Below the pieces are notes generated by a model. The model saw only the letters and a program-made list of their open reading frames with translations, was not told where the DNA came from and did not search any database. 64,000 bases of DNA, taken from positions 1 through 64,000 of the forward strand of contig JBBIOQ010000006.1 in NCBI GenBank assembly GCA_037443285.1, read 5' to 3'. The position numbers and the translations under genes are program-made. Every line of letters begins with the position of its first letter. Within the stretch, counting starts at the first letter, position 1. Source of the DNA: Phnomibacter sp037443285. GTDB taxonomy: Bacteria; Bacteroidota; Bacteroidia; Chitinophagales; Chitinophagaceae. Shown piece by piece: positions 40,886-49,644 of this stretch.

Positions 40886-43800
40886 ATGTCTTTTCTGAAC
40901 AAGGGAGTTAAATACGTAAGCCTGTTGATTGTAGGAGTTGTTGTACTTGCTGCTGCCGATGCACAGGTGTCATCGGTTCAGTTTGGGAAGAACCGGATTC
41001 AATACCGTAAATACAATTGGCGTTTTTACCAGACCGATAATTTCAATGTACATTTTACAGAAGGCGGATTGGAGTTGGCTAAGTACGTGCTTCAGGTAGC
41101 CGAAGAAGAGTTGCCTCAACTGGAATCATTCACAGAAACAGCTTTGCAGCGCCGGGCTAACATAGTTCTTTACAATTCTTACGATGATGCGCAGGCCACT
41201 AATATTGGCCTTGGAACAGAGGTTTCCAATCCGGGCGGTCTTACCAACCTGGTAAATAACAAAATCATCCTGCACTACAATGGCAATCACAACGACCTGC
41301 GCCGCCAGATTCGCGAAGGCATTGCGCAAATACTGGTTGATAATAGGATGTTTGGTGAAAATATCGGTGAAATTGCGGGCAACGCAACACTCCTTGACTT
41401 ACCCAAATGGCTTACAGACGGTTATGTAGCTTATGCCGCCGAGCCATGGAGTGTAGCAAAGGACGACGAATTGAAAAATGCGCTGCTGGCAAATGAATAC
41501 AAAAACTTTTACCAGCTTGCCTATGACCATCCAACACTTGCAGGAAACGCATTCTGGTATTATCTCGCAAACAATTACAAAAAAGAAAACGTTACCTATT
41601 TCCTGTATCTCTCCATTCTGTATAAAAATGTAAACACAGCTTCGGAACGCATTTGCAAAAAGAAGTTCAAGGAAGTGCTGTCCGACCTGATGCAGAAGGA
41701 ATCCGACAAATATTACCAGGACCTTCGCGGCAGGCGCAATTACCCTAAGGGAAGCATTGCAGTAACCGAGGATGTGAATGAAAACAAAGACTTCTACCAT
41801 TTTGCAGCAAACCCCAATGCCCGTTCATATACCTATGCTGTTGCTGAATACAAAAAAGGGCGCTACAGTGTATCGCTGTATGAAAATTTTGTGAACAGAA
41901 AAGTGCTCATCTCAAACGGTGTAAGAGTGATGAAGCACGAACGTAACCCGCTTTATCCTGTAATGAGCTGGGATGGAAAAGGCAGTAGGCTTGCAGTAAT
42001 TTATTGGGAAAAGGACAAGGTGAAACTGATGGTGTACGATTTGGTAAACAACGACATCACGGTGAAACAGGTACTTCCTTTCGATGAAGTGCAGGATGCG
42101 CAATACTACCTCGACCATAAGAAACTTATACTGAGTGCTGTCAAAAACGGGCATTCGGATATTTATGTGTACAATATTGAAACACAAAAGGCAGAGCAGA
42201 TCACCAATGATGTATGGGATGACCTTGATGCTTCGTTTGTTTCATTCCCCAATAAATACGGCATCATTTTTTCTTCCAACAGGCCGGGTCCTACCGTTGC
42301 AGGTGGCGACACCTCCTTACCCAGTGATTATCGCTACAATATTTACCTGATTGATGCGGATGCAAAAGGCGGCTTCCGCCAGGTAACGCAGCTTACAAAA
42401 ATGAAGTTTGGCGATGCCCGCTATCCTATGCAGTACAACATGAACCACTTCACTTTCGTTGGCGAAGAAAATGGTGTAGGCAACAGGTATGCCGGCTTCT
42501 TCACAACAAAGGCTGAAGGACTGGACACCCTGGTGATTATTGGCGACCAGGTGTTGCGCAATCCCGATATAAAAGAAGTGGACAGTACCCTGCGGGCATG
42601 GGATAAACAGGAGCCCGATTCAATTGGATTGATTGCACTTACCAAAGACAGCACCTACACATTCCCGATAACCAATTATCAAAGCAGCCTTCTTGAAACA
42701 CGCATTGCCGGGGATAAGGGCATAGTGAGCGAAGTAACACAACAGAGCGGACTGAAAATGCTATACCGCCTGCGTGTGGACAGTATTGCGCTTCGCCGCA
42801 GGAACGTAAATCCGAAGCCTACTGAATACATCAAACAACAAATGCAGGAGGCAAAAAGGGCAAAAGGGGATGCAATCATCTACAATCCTAATAACACTGA
42901 TACAAGCAAAACTGAAGTGACATTTCTTGGCGAATTTGTCACCTCCGATTCGGCAAAGAAAACCACAGGCACCGCCAATACACCAACGGATGAAAAATCG
43001 GTTTACAGGGCCAAACTGCTGAGTGAGGCCAAGTTATACAAATACCGTTTGCGATTCAGTAATGATATGGTAATGGGCGGTATTACCAACAGCATGGTCT
43101 TCAACCGGTATCAACCTTATGCCGGGGGTTCGGGCCCCATCTACATGAACAACGGCAACAACCTGAGTTGGGTGTTTATGGCTAGCCTGAGTGATGTGAT
43201 GGAAGACTACCGGATCACCGGTGGCGTGAAGCCCGGCATCAATTTCAGTGACAATGAGTATTTCGTGAACTACCAGAATTACCGCAAGCGCCTGGACTGG
43301 GGCCTCACCTATTACCGCGCCGCCAACAGTGCACTGCAGTTTTATGTTTACGCTCCCGATGCCTATTTTGATACCAAAACTTTCACCAATCTCTACCAGG
43401 CCAATGTTAGCTATCCTTTGGATGTGATACGCAGTATAAAACTGATCACCAGCTTCAGGAACGACAGGGTGGTGATGCGGCCCAACCAATATGCATCAGG
43501 TGCTGGTGTTCCTAACCGATATGGCCTCGAAAAGCCTGATACTAACCTTCGCTTTGTGAACCTGAGAGCTGAGTATGTGTACGACAATACACTGAACAAA
43601 ACGCAGAACATATGGCATGGCCTTCGGTATAAAGTGTTTTTGGAAAATATCATGCAGCTCAACAAAGTGAGCTACACTCCTGGCCAGCAAGCAACACGCC
43701 AACTAACCCTTAACCTAGGTGCAGATGCACGTTACTACCTGCCCATTTACCGCAACTTTATCTGGGCAGTGCGAGGAGCCATGGACATTAGCTGGGGTAC

Positions 43801-44314
43801 ACAGAAACTCATCTATTATCTCGGTGGGGCCGATAACTGGATTTCACCCAAATTCAACCAGGAAAACAGGCCTAACCCCAATGTGCGGTATGTATACCAA
43901 TCCCTGGCTGTGAATATGCGTGGCTACAAGCAAAACATAGCCAACGGTAACAATGCTGCAGTCATCAATAGTGAATTGAGATTGCCTGTGTTCAGCACCT
44001 TGCTCAACAAGCCTATCAACAATGCATTTATCCGCAATTTCCAACTAGTACAGTTTATTGATTTGGGTACGGCCTGGGAAGGCACGTTCAGCAGCATTTC
44101 AAGACCCAGTGTGAGCTATGCTCCCAGCGATCCTAACAATCCGCTGACGGTAAAAATAAATGCAGGTGGCATAGGGCCTTTTGCCGGTGGCTACGGCTTT
44201 GGTGCACGCAGTACCTTGCTGGGCTATTTTATGAAGATTGACGCCGGATGGCCCATGAACGGATTCTTCCGCGGACATCCTGAATGGTATTTCGCACTCG
44301 GCTTTGATTTCTAA
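40886..44314 (+). CDS. Large TolB-like propeller / outer-membrane beta-barrel protein
   Basis: About 1142 aa from ATG 40886, which gives a signal peptide (FLNKGVKYVSLLIVGVVVLA then AADAQ); ATG 40862 is an alternative. Residues ~25-290 resemble a peptidase MA-like domain but carry LRRQIREGIAQIL where active relatives have HExxH (Arg143-Glu144), so catalysis is probably lost. Residues ~300-600 contain TolB-like propeller repeats (YPVMSWDGKGSRLAVI, GIIFSSNRPGPT). The last ~430 residues alternate like an outer-membrane beta-barrel and end in F (GHPEWYFALGFDF). Relatives are common in Bacteroidota and of unknown role. Confidence 0.75.
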   Translation: MSFLNKGVKYVSLLIVGVVVLAAADAQVSSVQFGKNRIQYRKYNWRFYQTDNFNVHFTEGGLELAKYVLQVAEEELPQLESFTETALQRRANIVLYNSYDDAQATNIGLGTEVSNPGGLTNLVNNKIILHYNGNHNDLRRQIREGIAQILVDNRMFGENIGEIAGNATLLDLPKWLTDGYVAYAAEPWSVAKDDELKNALLANEYKNFYQLAYDHPTLAGNAFWYYLANNYKKENVTYFLYLSILYKNVNTASERICKKKFKEVLSDLMQKESDKYYQDLRGRRNYPKGSIAVTEDVNENKDFYHFAANPNARSYTYAVAEYKKGRYSVSLYENFVNRKVLISNGVRVMKHERNPLYPVMSWDGKGSRLAVIYWEKDKVKLMVYDLVNNDITVKQVLPFDEVQDAQYYLDHKKLILSAVKNGHSDIYVYNIETQKAEQITNDVWDDLDASFVSFPNKYGIIFSSNRPGPTVAGGDTSLPSDYRYNIYLIDADAKGGFRQVTQLTKMKFGDARYPMQYNMNHFTFVGEENGVGNRYAGFFTTKAEGLDTLVIIGDQVLRNPDIKEVDSTLRAWDKQEPDSIGLIALTKDSTYTFPITNYQSSLLETRIAGDKGIVSEVTQQSGLKMLYRLRVDSIALRRRNVNPKPTEYIKQQMQEAKRAKGDAIIYNPNNTDTSKTEVTFLGEFVTSDSAKKTTGTANTPTDEKSVYRAKLLSEAKLYKYRLRFSNDMVMGGITNSMVFNRYQPYAGGSGPIYMNNGNNLSWVFMASLSDVMEDYRITGGVKPGINFSDNEYFVNYQNYRKRLDWGLTYYRAANSALQFYVYAPDAYFDTKTFTNLYQANVSYPLDVIRSIKLITSFRNDRVVMRPNQYASGAGVPNRYGLEKPDTNLRFVNLRAEYVYDNTLNKTQNIWHGLRYKVFLENIMQLNKVSYTPGQQATRQLTLNLGADARYYLPIYRNFIWAVRGAMDISWGTQKLIYYLGGADNWISPKFNQENRPNPNVRYVYQSLAVNMRGYKQNIANGNNAAVINSELRLPVFSTLLNKPINNAFIRNFQLVQFIDLGTAWEGTFSSISRPSVSYAPSDPNNPLTVKINAGGIGPFAGGYGFGARSTLLGYFMKIDAGWPMNGFFRGHPEWYFALGFDF

Positions 44315-44334
44315 CCGGGAAATCATTCAACATA

Positions 44335-44371
44335 AAAACAGCAGTTGCTACATGCAGTTGCTGTTTTGTTT
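44335..44371 (+). terminator. Terminator after the TolB-like gene
   Basis: AAAACAGCA (44335-44343) pairs with TGCTGTTTT (44359-44367), followed by GTTTTATT. It lies between convergent genes and may work in both directions, since the arms end in A and T runs. Confidence 0.7.
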
Positions 44372-44403
44372 TATTGAAAATCCGGTTTCGATGATTGTAG
44401 TAT

Positions 44404-45504
44404 TCAAAACCCAAACACTTTCAACAGTTTCCAGTTTTCATCGAGCAGCACCATTGCTGCCTTTTTGCCCGGAGCAATATTTCCAAATTCATTTTCTATA
44501 CCTAACAGTTTTGCAGGGTAAAGGCTGGCCATGCGCAGGCTTTCAGCAGGCGTCAAACCAACCTGCGTTATGCCATTCCTTACAGCTTGGAGCATGCTTA
44601 GCGAAGAGCCGCTGAGTGTGCCATCGGGCAGGGCATAATGGTCGGCATGGAGCATATGTTTGTAAGGTCCATCTGTTGTGGTTGTAACCGCATCGGTAAT
44701 GAAAAACAGCCTTTCCCCCATCAGCGTTTTGGCGAGCTTAATCATGGCGTAATCTACATGTATGCCATCGGGTATAATGGAAGCCATCAAATCATTGTCT
44801 TCAAACACTGCCACGGGCATGCCCGGCTTTCGGTGGTGTATGCTGCTCATCGCATTGAACAGATGCGTTACCGATTGAACACCTCGTGCTGAGAATTGCT
44901 TTGCTTCATCATAAGTTGCATTGCTGTGGCCTGCAGCAATTACAACACCTGCATTGCGCAAGCGCTGCAGCACTGCATTGCTACAGCACTCAGGAGCCAG
45001 CGTTATCATTTTCAGGTGGCCTTTTGCATGAGACAAAATCAAATCAATCTCATCCACTGTAGGTGTATGAATCCACTCAAGCACATGTGCACCCCGCTTG
45101 TCAGGATGCATAAAAGGCCCTTCCAGGTGCAGGCCCAAAATTCCTTCACCACCCTGCTGCAAGTAATCATTCAATGCAGCAAGGCATTCAAGGATAATTT
45201 CAATAGGTTGCGTGGCAATGGTTAATAGGCATTGGGCCGTTCCGCCTTTGCGGTTTTCTGCAGCCAGCGCCAAGAGGCTTTCTGTATCAGGAAATTGTGC
45301 AAACAGGCGTCCACCTCCTCCATAAACCTGTGCATCAATGAATGCAGGAACAATCAGGTGATTTTGGCAATGATGCTGTTCAATGTGCGTTGCAGGCAGG
45401 GAGGTTGTTAAGGCTGCTATGTGGTCGTCTTCCACACAGACATGGCAATTATTTATCCATTCACTACCTGTAAATACTGTTGCATGTGTAAGCCAGTGCT
45501 GCAT
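44404..45504 (-). CDS. nagA: N-acetylglucosamine-6-phosphate deacetylase
   Basis: A 366-aa protein from ATG 45504. Metal and substrate motifs of NagA are visible: LHLEGPFMHPDKRGAH, AAGHSNATYDEAK, VTHLFNAMSSIHHR, IPDGIHVDY and FITDAVTTTT. It removes the acetyl group from GlcNAc-6-phosphate in amino-sugar catabolism and cell-wall recycling. The N-terminal metal site reads IDAQVYGGGG in place of the common DxHxHG, as in many Bacteroidota NagA proteins. It is divergent from the Rieske gene with 44 bases between the starts. Confidence 0.92.
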   Translation of the reverse strand: MQHWLTHATVFTGSEWINNCHVCVEDDHIAALTTSLPATHIEQHHCQNHLIVPAFIDAQVYGGGGRLFAQFPDTESLLALAAENRKGGTAQCLLTIATQPIEIILECLAALNDYLQQGGEGILGLHLEGPFMHPDKRGAHVLEWIHTPTVDEIDLILSHAKGHLKMITLAPECCSNAVLQRLRNAGVVIAAGHSNATYDEAKQFSARGVQSVTHLFNAMSSIHHRKPGMPVAVFEDNDLMASIIPDGIHVDYAMIKLAKTLMGERLFFITDAVTTTTDGPYKHMLHADHYALPDGTLSGSSLSMLQAVRNGITQVGLTPAESLRMASLYPAKLLGIENEFGNIAPGKKAAMVLLDENWKLLKVFGF

Positions 45505-45548
45505 GGCAATTGTTTTCAGAATTGTGTGCAATTTCCATTTCTTTGGGC

Positions 45549-45893
45549 ATGCCAGAAGAAAAAAAATATCGCTGGATAAAAGTGGCCGAAAGCGCAGCAG
45601 AATTGTTCAACACTGGGCGCAGAATTGCACAGGTTAAAGCAGCAGGACGCGACATTTGCATCACAGAGTTCAACAACCAGTTGCACGGCTGTGCTGCCAA
45701 ATGTCCACACGCCGGTGCCAGGATTGCCGAAGGCTGGGTGGACCCACTGGGCAACATTGTTTGCCCTTTGCATCGTTATCGCTTCAGGCTGAATAATGGT
45801 TTTAATGCAAGTGGCGAAGGATATTATCTCAGGACCTACCCAATAATGGAAAACGATGAAGGATTATTTGTAGGACTTGAGTCAAATTCCTGA
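45549..45893 (+). CDS. Rieske [2Fe-2S] ferredoxin-like protein
   Basis: A 114-aa single-domain Rieske protein; ATG 45549 gives the family start (MPEEKKYRWIKVAES). The cluster ligands are Cys-Pro-His in CAAKCPHAGA and Cys-Pro-Leu-His in IVCPLHRYRF, both complete. There is no transmembrane anchor, so it is a soluble electron carrier, as in dioxygenase-type ferredoxins. Partner enzymes are not in the window. Confidence 0.9.
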   Translation: MPEEKKYRWIKVAESAAELFNTGRRIAQVKAAGRDICITEFNNQLHGCAAKCPHAGARIAEGWVDPLGNIVCPLHRYRFRLNNGFNASGEGYYLRTYPIMENDEGLFVGLESNS

Positions 45894-45972
45894 TCATGAT
45901 ACAGCTATAGTTTAGCAATTTGGATTAGCCAGCCTCAACTAATTTTGACAACCAATTAAAGAAAATTTTGAA

Positions 45973-47694
45973 ATGAAAACATACACTGCTGAAATCAGCA
46001 AGCTTCCACGACATTACCTAGCTGAAAATTTCACCATCACTACCTGGGAAACCCTGGAGCCCTTGTTCAAAGAATTGCTCGAACGAAATATCAGCAATAA
46101 GGCCGAATTGGAAAAGTGGTTAAAGGACATGAGCGAAGTAGAGGCTGCTGTGAGTGAAGATGCATGCTGGCGCCAGATAAAAATGACCTGCGATACGGAG
46201 AACAAACAACTCGAGGAAGCTTTCAACTTCTTCGTGATGGCAATACAGCCAAAGATGCAGCCCTATGCTGATGCCCTCAATAAAAAACTGGTGAATTGTC
46301 CGCTGGTAGCAGAACTTGATCAAAGTTTATATCACACATACCTGCGCTCGGTGAAAAAAAATATAGAGTTGTTTCGCGAAGAAAACATTCCGCTGCAGGC
46401 AGAATTGGGTGTGCTTCAGCAGCAGTTTGGCCAGATTACAGGGCGCATGACTATTGAACACAATGGGAAAGAATACACGTTGCAACAGGCTGCAAAATTC
46501 CTGCAAAGCAAGTACAGGAATGAACGTGAAGCTGTGTACAGAAAAATACAGGAAAGAAGGCTGCAGGATAAGGATGCATTGAACGAATTGTACTCCAAAT
46601 TGATTGGTCTGCGTCAGCAGGTTGCTTTGAATGCCGGCTTCGAAAACTACCGCGATTACAAGTTTAAGGAGCTTGGACGTTTTGATTATACGCCTGAAGA
46701 TTGCGTGCAGTTTCAGCAAGGTGTAAAGGAAAATGTTGTGCCCCTGGTTAATGAAATTTATCTGCACAAAAAAGCAACGCTGGAAGTGGAAACGCTTCGC
46801 CCGTGGGATTTGGAAGCAGAGCCCGAAGGATTGGAACCACTGAAGCCATTTGCAACGGGGGCCGACTTGCTGCAGAAGAGCATTGCGGTACTTGAAAAGC
46901 TCAACCCTTTTTTTGCGGAGTGTTTTCGAACCATGGAACGCATGGGTCACTTTGATCTTGAAAGCCGCAAAGGCAAGGCGCCAGGAGGATATAACTGCCC
47001 ATTGGCAGAGAGTGGAGCTCCTTTTATTTTCATGAATGCTGCCGGGCAGATGGATGATGTAACCACCATGGTACACGAAGGTGGGCATGCCGTTCACAGT
47101 TTTCTTTCGCATACGTTGGAACTTACTTCGTTTAAGGAATATCCCATGGAAATTGCCGAAGTGGCAAGCATGGCCATGGAGCTTTTTACCATGGATCACT
47201 GGCAGCCTTTTTTCGACAATGAGCAGGATATGAAGCGTGCCAAATTGCACCAGTTGGAACGTGCCATCACTATTTTCCCTTGGATCGCCACCATTGATAA
47301 ATTCCAACATTGGGTCTACCTCCATCCAGCGCATACTGCAGACGAAAGGGCTGAAAAATGGGTGGAAATCCTGAACGAGTTTAGCACTGGTGTTTTGGAC
47401 ACAACCGGCCTTGAAAACTACCGGCGTTACAGTTGGCAGCGACAACTCCATTTGTTTGAAGTGCCGTTTTATTACATAGAATATGGCATTGCACAATTGG
47501 GAGCCATTGGTTTGTGGATGCAATACAAAAACAATCCGCAGGCAGCACTTGACAATTACATGGAGGCACTGAGCCTTGGGGGCACCAAACCACTGCCGGA
47601 ACTTTACCAGGCTGCAGGATTGCAGTTCGATTTTTCTCCCTCACACATCAGAAAGTTGATGGAATTTGTGAAAGGGGAAATGGACAAACTCTAA
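45973..47694 (+). CDS. M3 family oligoendopeptidase (PepF-like)
   Basis: A 573-aa cytoplasmic protein of the M3 metallopeptidase family. The zinc site is H368-E-G-G-H372 within MVHEGGHAVHSF, with the downstream Glu in EIAEVASMAMELF. The size and layout (long helical N-terminus, catalytic C-terminal half) match oligoendopeptidase F, which trims short peptides. It stands alone and is followed by a terminator at 47709-47739. Confidence 0.93.
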   Translation: MKTYTAEISKLPRHYLAENFTITTWETLEPLFKELLERNISNKAELEKWLKDMSEVEAAVSEDACWRQIKMTCDTENKQLEEAFNFFVMAIQPKMQPYADALNKKLVNCPLVAELDQSLYHTYLRSVKKNIELFREENIPLQAELGVLQQQFGQITGRMTIEHNGKEYTLQQAAKFLQSKYRNEREAVYRKIQERRLQDKDALNELYSKLIGLRQQVALNAGFENYRDYKFKELGRFDYTPEDCVQFQQGVKENVVPLVNEIYLHKKATLEVETLRPWDLEAEPEGLEPLKPFATGADLLQKSIAVLEKLNPFFAECFRTMERMGHFDLESRKGKAPGGYNCPLAESGAPFIFMNAAGQMDDVTTMVHEGGHAVHSFLSHTLELTSFKEYPMEIAEVASMAMELFTMDHWQPFFDNEQDMKRAKLHQLERAITIFPWIATIDKFQHWVYLHPAHTADERAEKWVEILNEFSTGVLDTTGLENYRRYSWQRQLHLFEVPFYYIEYGIAQLGAIGLWMQYKNNPQAALDNYMEALSLGGTKPLPELYQAAGLQFDFSPSHIRKLMEFVKGEMDKL

Positions 47695-47708
47695 TGGAAA
47701 TGAAATAG

Positions 47709-47739
47709 AAAGGGGCCCACTAAGGAGCCCCCTTTTTTC
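47709..47739 (+). terminator. Terminator after the M3 peptidase gene
   Basis: A GC-rich hairpin (GGGGC...GCCCC, with inner CC/GG pairs) is followed by TTTTTT. It separates the peptidase from the convergent Fur-family gene. Confidence 0.85.
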
Positions 47740-47761
47740 TCAATAAGCAAGCAATAGGTTT

Positions 47762-48193
47762 TCAGGATTGTTGTTGTTGTTTGCATTTGCAGCAAATGCC
47801 GCTTACTACCATTTCTGTTTTGCGGATTTCAAATCCATCGGGCATGTTGAGGTAAGGAATGTGCACATCATCGAGGCATTGTGTGGCCCCGCATTGGAGG
47901 CAAACAAAGTGTACATGGTCATCGTGATGGTGGCCTTCTTCGCATCCGTTTTTGCATAAAGCATACCGCGCAGCACCATCCGACCCGGGAATGGAATGGA
48001 TAATGCCCTTATCGGCAAAGGCTTGCAGGGTGCGGTAAATAGTAACCCTGTCAACAGCATCAAGCGAATGCTCAATATCACTGTGGCGCAATGCTGTTGT
48101 TCTTTGCTGCATGAATAAATGGAGAATGGATCTCCTGCTGTCGGTTACACTCAGGTTGTTACGCCGGAGAATTTCAACCGTTAAATCTTTCAT
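47762..48193 (-). CDS. Fur-family metal-responsive repressor
   Basis: A 143-aa protein. It has the Fur winged helix (VTDSRRSILHLF, DRVTIYRTLQAFADKGIIH), the His-rich metal region (EEGHHHDDHVHFVC) and two CxxC zinc-site pairs (CLQCG and CCKC). The family includes Fur, Zur and PerR types; the sequence does not settle which, although the compact form and double CxxC would suit Zur. Downstream neighbours are SCO and MerC proteins, so metal homeostasis is the likely theme. Confidence 0.9.
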   Translation of the reverse strand: MKDLTVEILRRNNLSVTDSRRSILHLFMQQRTTALRHSDIEHSLDAVDRVTIYRTLQAFADKGIIHSIPGSDGAARYALCKNGCEEGHHHDDHVHFVCLQCGATQCLDDVHIPYLNMPDGFEIRKTEMVVSGICCKCKQQQQS

Positions 48194-48242
48194 TCCTTCT
48201 GCTCTGTTTTTGCTGCCTTGCGGCAGGTGAACTAATGTTGGT

Positions 48243-48902
48243 TTACTGAGGTTGATTGCCGAAAATGTTGTTTACAAATCCACCCCTGTCGGTCTCTTTC
48301 AATAAACTTTCAATGTCGTCTTTGAGCATGCGGATTTCCTTTTCCTTTAGTCCATCATAAATGCCTCTCACTTTTCCCTGCTTGTCCACCAATGCAAGAA
48401 ATTGCGAGTGAAGGAACTGATCACGAATGTCGCCGACATTATTCCTGGGGTCGTCTATGTGATAGCTCTCTCGGGCTGTTTGGTACAATTCCAGTTTGTT
48501 TCCGGTCAGGAACTGCCACTGTTTGCCATCGGCACCAATGCTATCACAATAGCGCTTCAGGTGTGTTACACTGTCGTTTTCAGGTTGGCAGGTGTGGCTG
48601 AGTATAGCGAACTGGGGGTTGCCTTTAAAGGCAAGGTATATTTCCTTCACATGACCATTCATGTTCGGACATATGCCTTTGCATGTAACAAAAAAGTAAT
48701 TGGCTACATACACTTTGCCCACCATCTGCTGTTGATACAGCGTATCGCCTTGTTGATTTACAAAGGAAAAAGGTTTAACGTAGCTGATCACAGGGAGTTT
48801 GCTTTTCCAATTGTCTGTTCCCCTGAAGAGAAAAAAGAAATAGGATAGCAATATGACCAGGAAGGCTGTAAAGTAAATCAATAACTTGGTTCTGAATTTC
48901 AT
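48243..48902 (-). CDS. SCO family copper chaperone / thioredoxin-like protein
   Basis: A 219-aa protein with an N-terminal membrane anchor (residues ~7-26) and a thioredoxin-like fold. The copper site CxxxC is present as TCKGICPN (Cys74, Cys78), and the later His lies in LHSQFLALVD. SCO proteins deliver copper to cytochrome c oxidase at the periplasmic face. It lies upstream of the Fur-family gene on the same strand (about 50 bases apart) and is divergent from merC. Confidence 0.9.
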   Translation of the reverse strand: MKFRTKLLIYFTAFLVILLSYFFFLFRGTDNWKSKLPVISYVKPFSFVNQQGDTLYQQQMVGKVYVANYFFVTCKGICPNMNGHVKEIYLAFKGNPQFAILSHTCQPENDSVTHLKRYCDSIGADGKQWQFLTGNKLELYQTARESYHIDDPRNNVGDIRDQFLHSQFLALVDKQGKVRGIYDGLKEKEIRMLKDDIESLLKETDRGGFVNNIFGNQPQ

Positions 48903-48939
48903 AGTTCACAAAATTACCGGCATCAAAAAGTATTTTTTA

Positions 48940-48947
48940 TACATTTG
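48940..48947 (+). promoter_or_regulatory. -7 promoter box for the MerC-like gene
   Basis: TACATTTG is an exact TAnnTTTG match 42 bases before the ATG at 48990. No clear TTG lies at the -33 position. It sits in the SCO-MerC divergent region, where a Fur-family operator would also be expected. Confidence 0.4.
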
Positions 48948-48989
48948 CAATGTTGTTTCAAAAAATAACGCTTAGTTGCATTTTTCCGC

Positions 48990-49388
48990 ATGAATTCAAT
49001 AATCAAAATCAATTGGGAGCGCCTTGGAGTTGCTGCCTCCCTGGTATGTGCCATCCATTGTGCCATAATGCCATTGTTTATAACCAGCTTGCCTTTGCTG
49101 GGCCTCGATTTGGTTGATAGCCCGATATTTGAGTTTTCCATGCTTGGCACAGCTTACATTATTGGTTTCATTTCGCTAAGGCACGGCTACAGGTTGCATC
49201 ATCACAAGGCCATGCCGCTGGTGCTGTTCACATTAGGAATTGGTACTCTGGGTGTGAAGGAGTTTGTGGCGGGCCGTCCTCTTTGGTTGGTTTTCCCGGC
49301 AGTGATGCTCATTTTGGCAGCGCATTATTTCAACCACAGACTTTGTCAGAAGGCAAACCACTGCCATTCCACTGATTGCAATCATTAG
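48990..49388 (+). CDS. MerC domain membrane protein
   Basis: A 132-aa protein with four predicted membrane helices. The first carries the Cys pair of MerC proteins in LVCAIHCAIMPL; the C-terminus is Cys/His-rich (CQKANHCHSTDC), which suggests metal binding. MerC proteins were named for mercury uptake, but many Bacteroidota members sit next to Fur/Zur genes and probably handle zinc or other metals, as here. No other mer genes are present. Confidence 0.88.
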   Translation: MNSIIKINWERLGVAASLVCAIHCAIMPLFITSLPLLGLDLVDSPIFEFSMLGTAYIIGFISLRHGYRLHHHKAMPLVLFTLGIGTLGVKEFVAGRPLWLVFPAVMLILAAHYFNHRLCQKANHCHSTDCNH

Positions 49389-49409
49389 GTACCTGAGGCA
49401 GTCTTATTA

Positions 49410-49511
49410 TCCTTCACTGGTCTGGTTATTCTCAATTTTGCTGTAGGCGGCTTGCGAAATGCCTATAGCCTTTGACAACGTTTCCTGTTAAGGTTGCGCT
49501 TTAAGCGTAAA
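49410..49511 (-). pseudogene. Relic of an XRE-type helix-turn-helix regulator
   Basis: The minus strand translates as QETLSKAIGISQAAYSKIEN, a near-textbook XRE helix-turn-helix motif. It is flanked by in-frame stops (TAA just before it, two stops shortly after) and has no start codon, so it cannot make a full regulator. It is best read as the remnant of a decayed gene in the space between merC and pckG. Confidence 0.5.
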
Positions 49512-49590
49512 TACTTGATAACACTACCTGGAATGATGCCAACGAATAACCATTTTCAGGTGCAATATTCGGCATTTCGATGGATGCAAA

Positions 49591-49616
49591 AAAGCCGGTC
49601 ATCAACGACCGGCTTT
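49591..49616 (-). terminator. Terminator of pckG
   Basis: AAAGCCGGTC and GACCGGCTTT form a perfect 10-bp stem with a 6-nt loop. On the minus strand the stem is followed by a T run, about 30 bases after the pckG stop. Confidence 0.9.
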
Positions 49617-49644
49617 CCATGATAACGCCTATTTATGTAGGAAT

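Noticed and set aside
46327..47523. 398-codon open frame antisense to the M3 peptidase
   Set aside because: The sense strand encodes a full M3 peptidase with its zinc site; the antisense product has no recognisable pattern.
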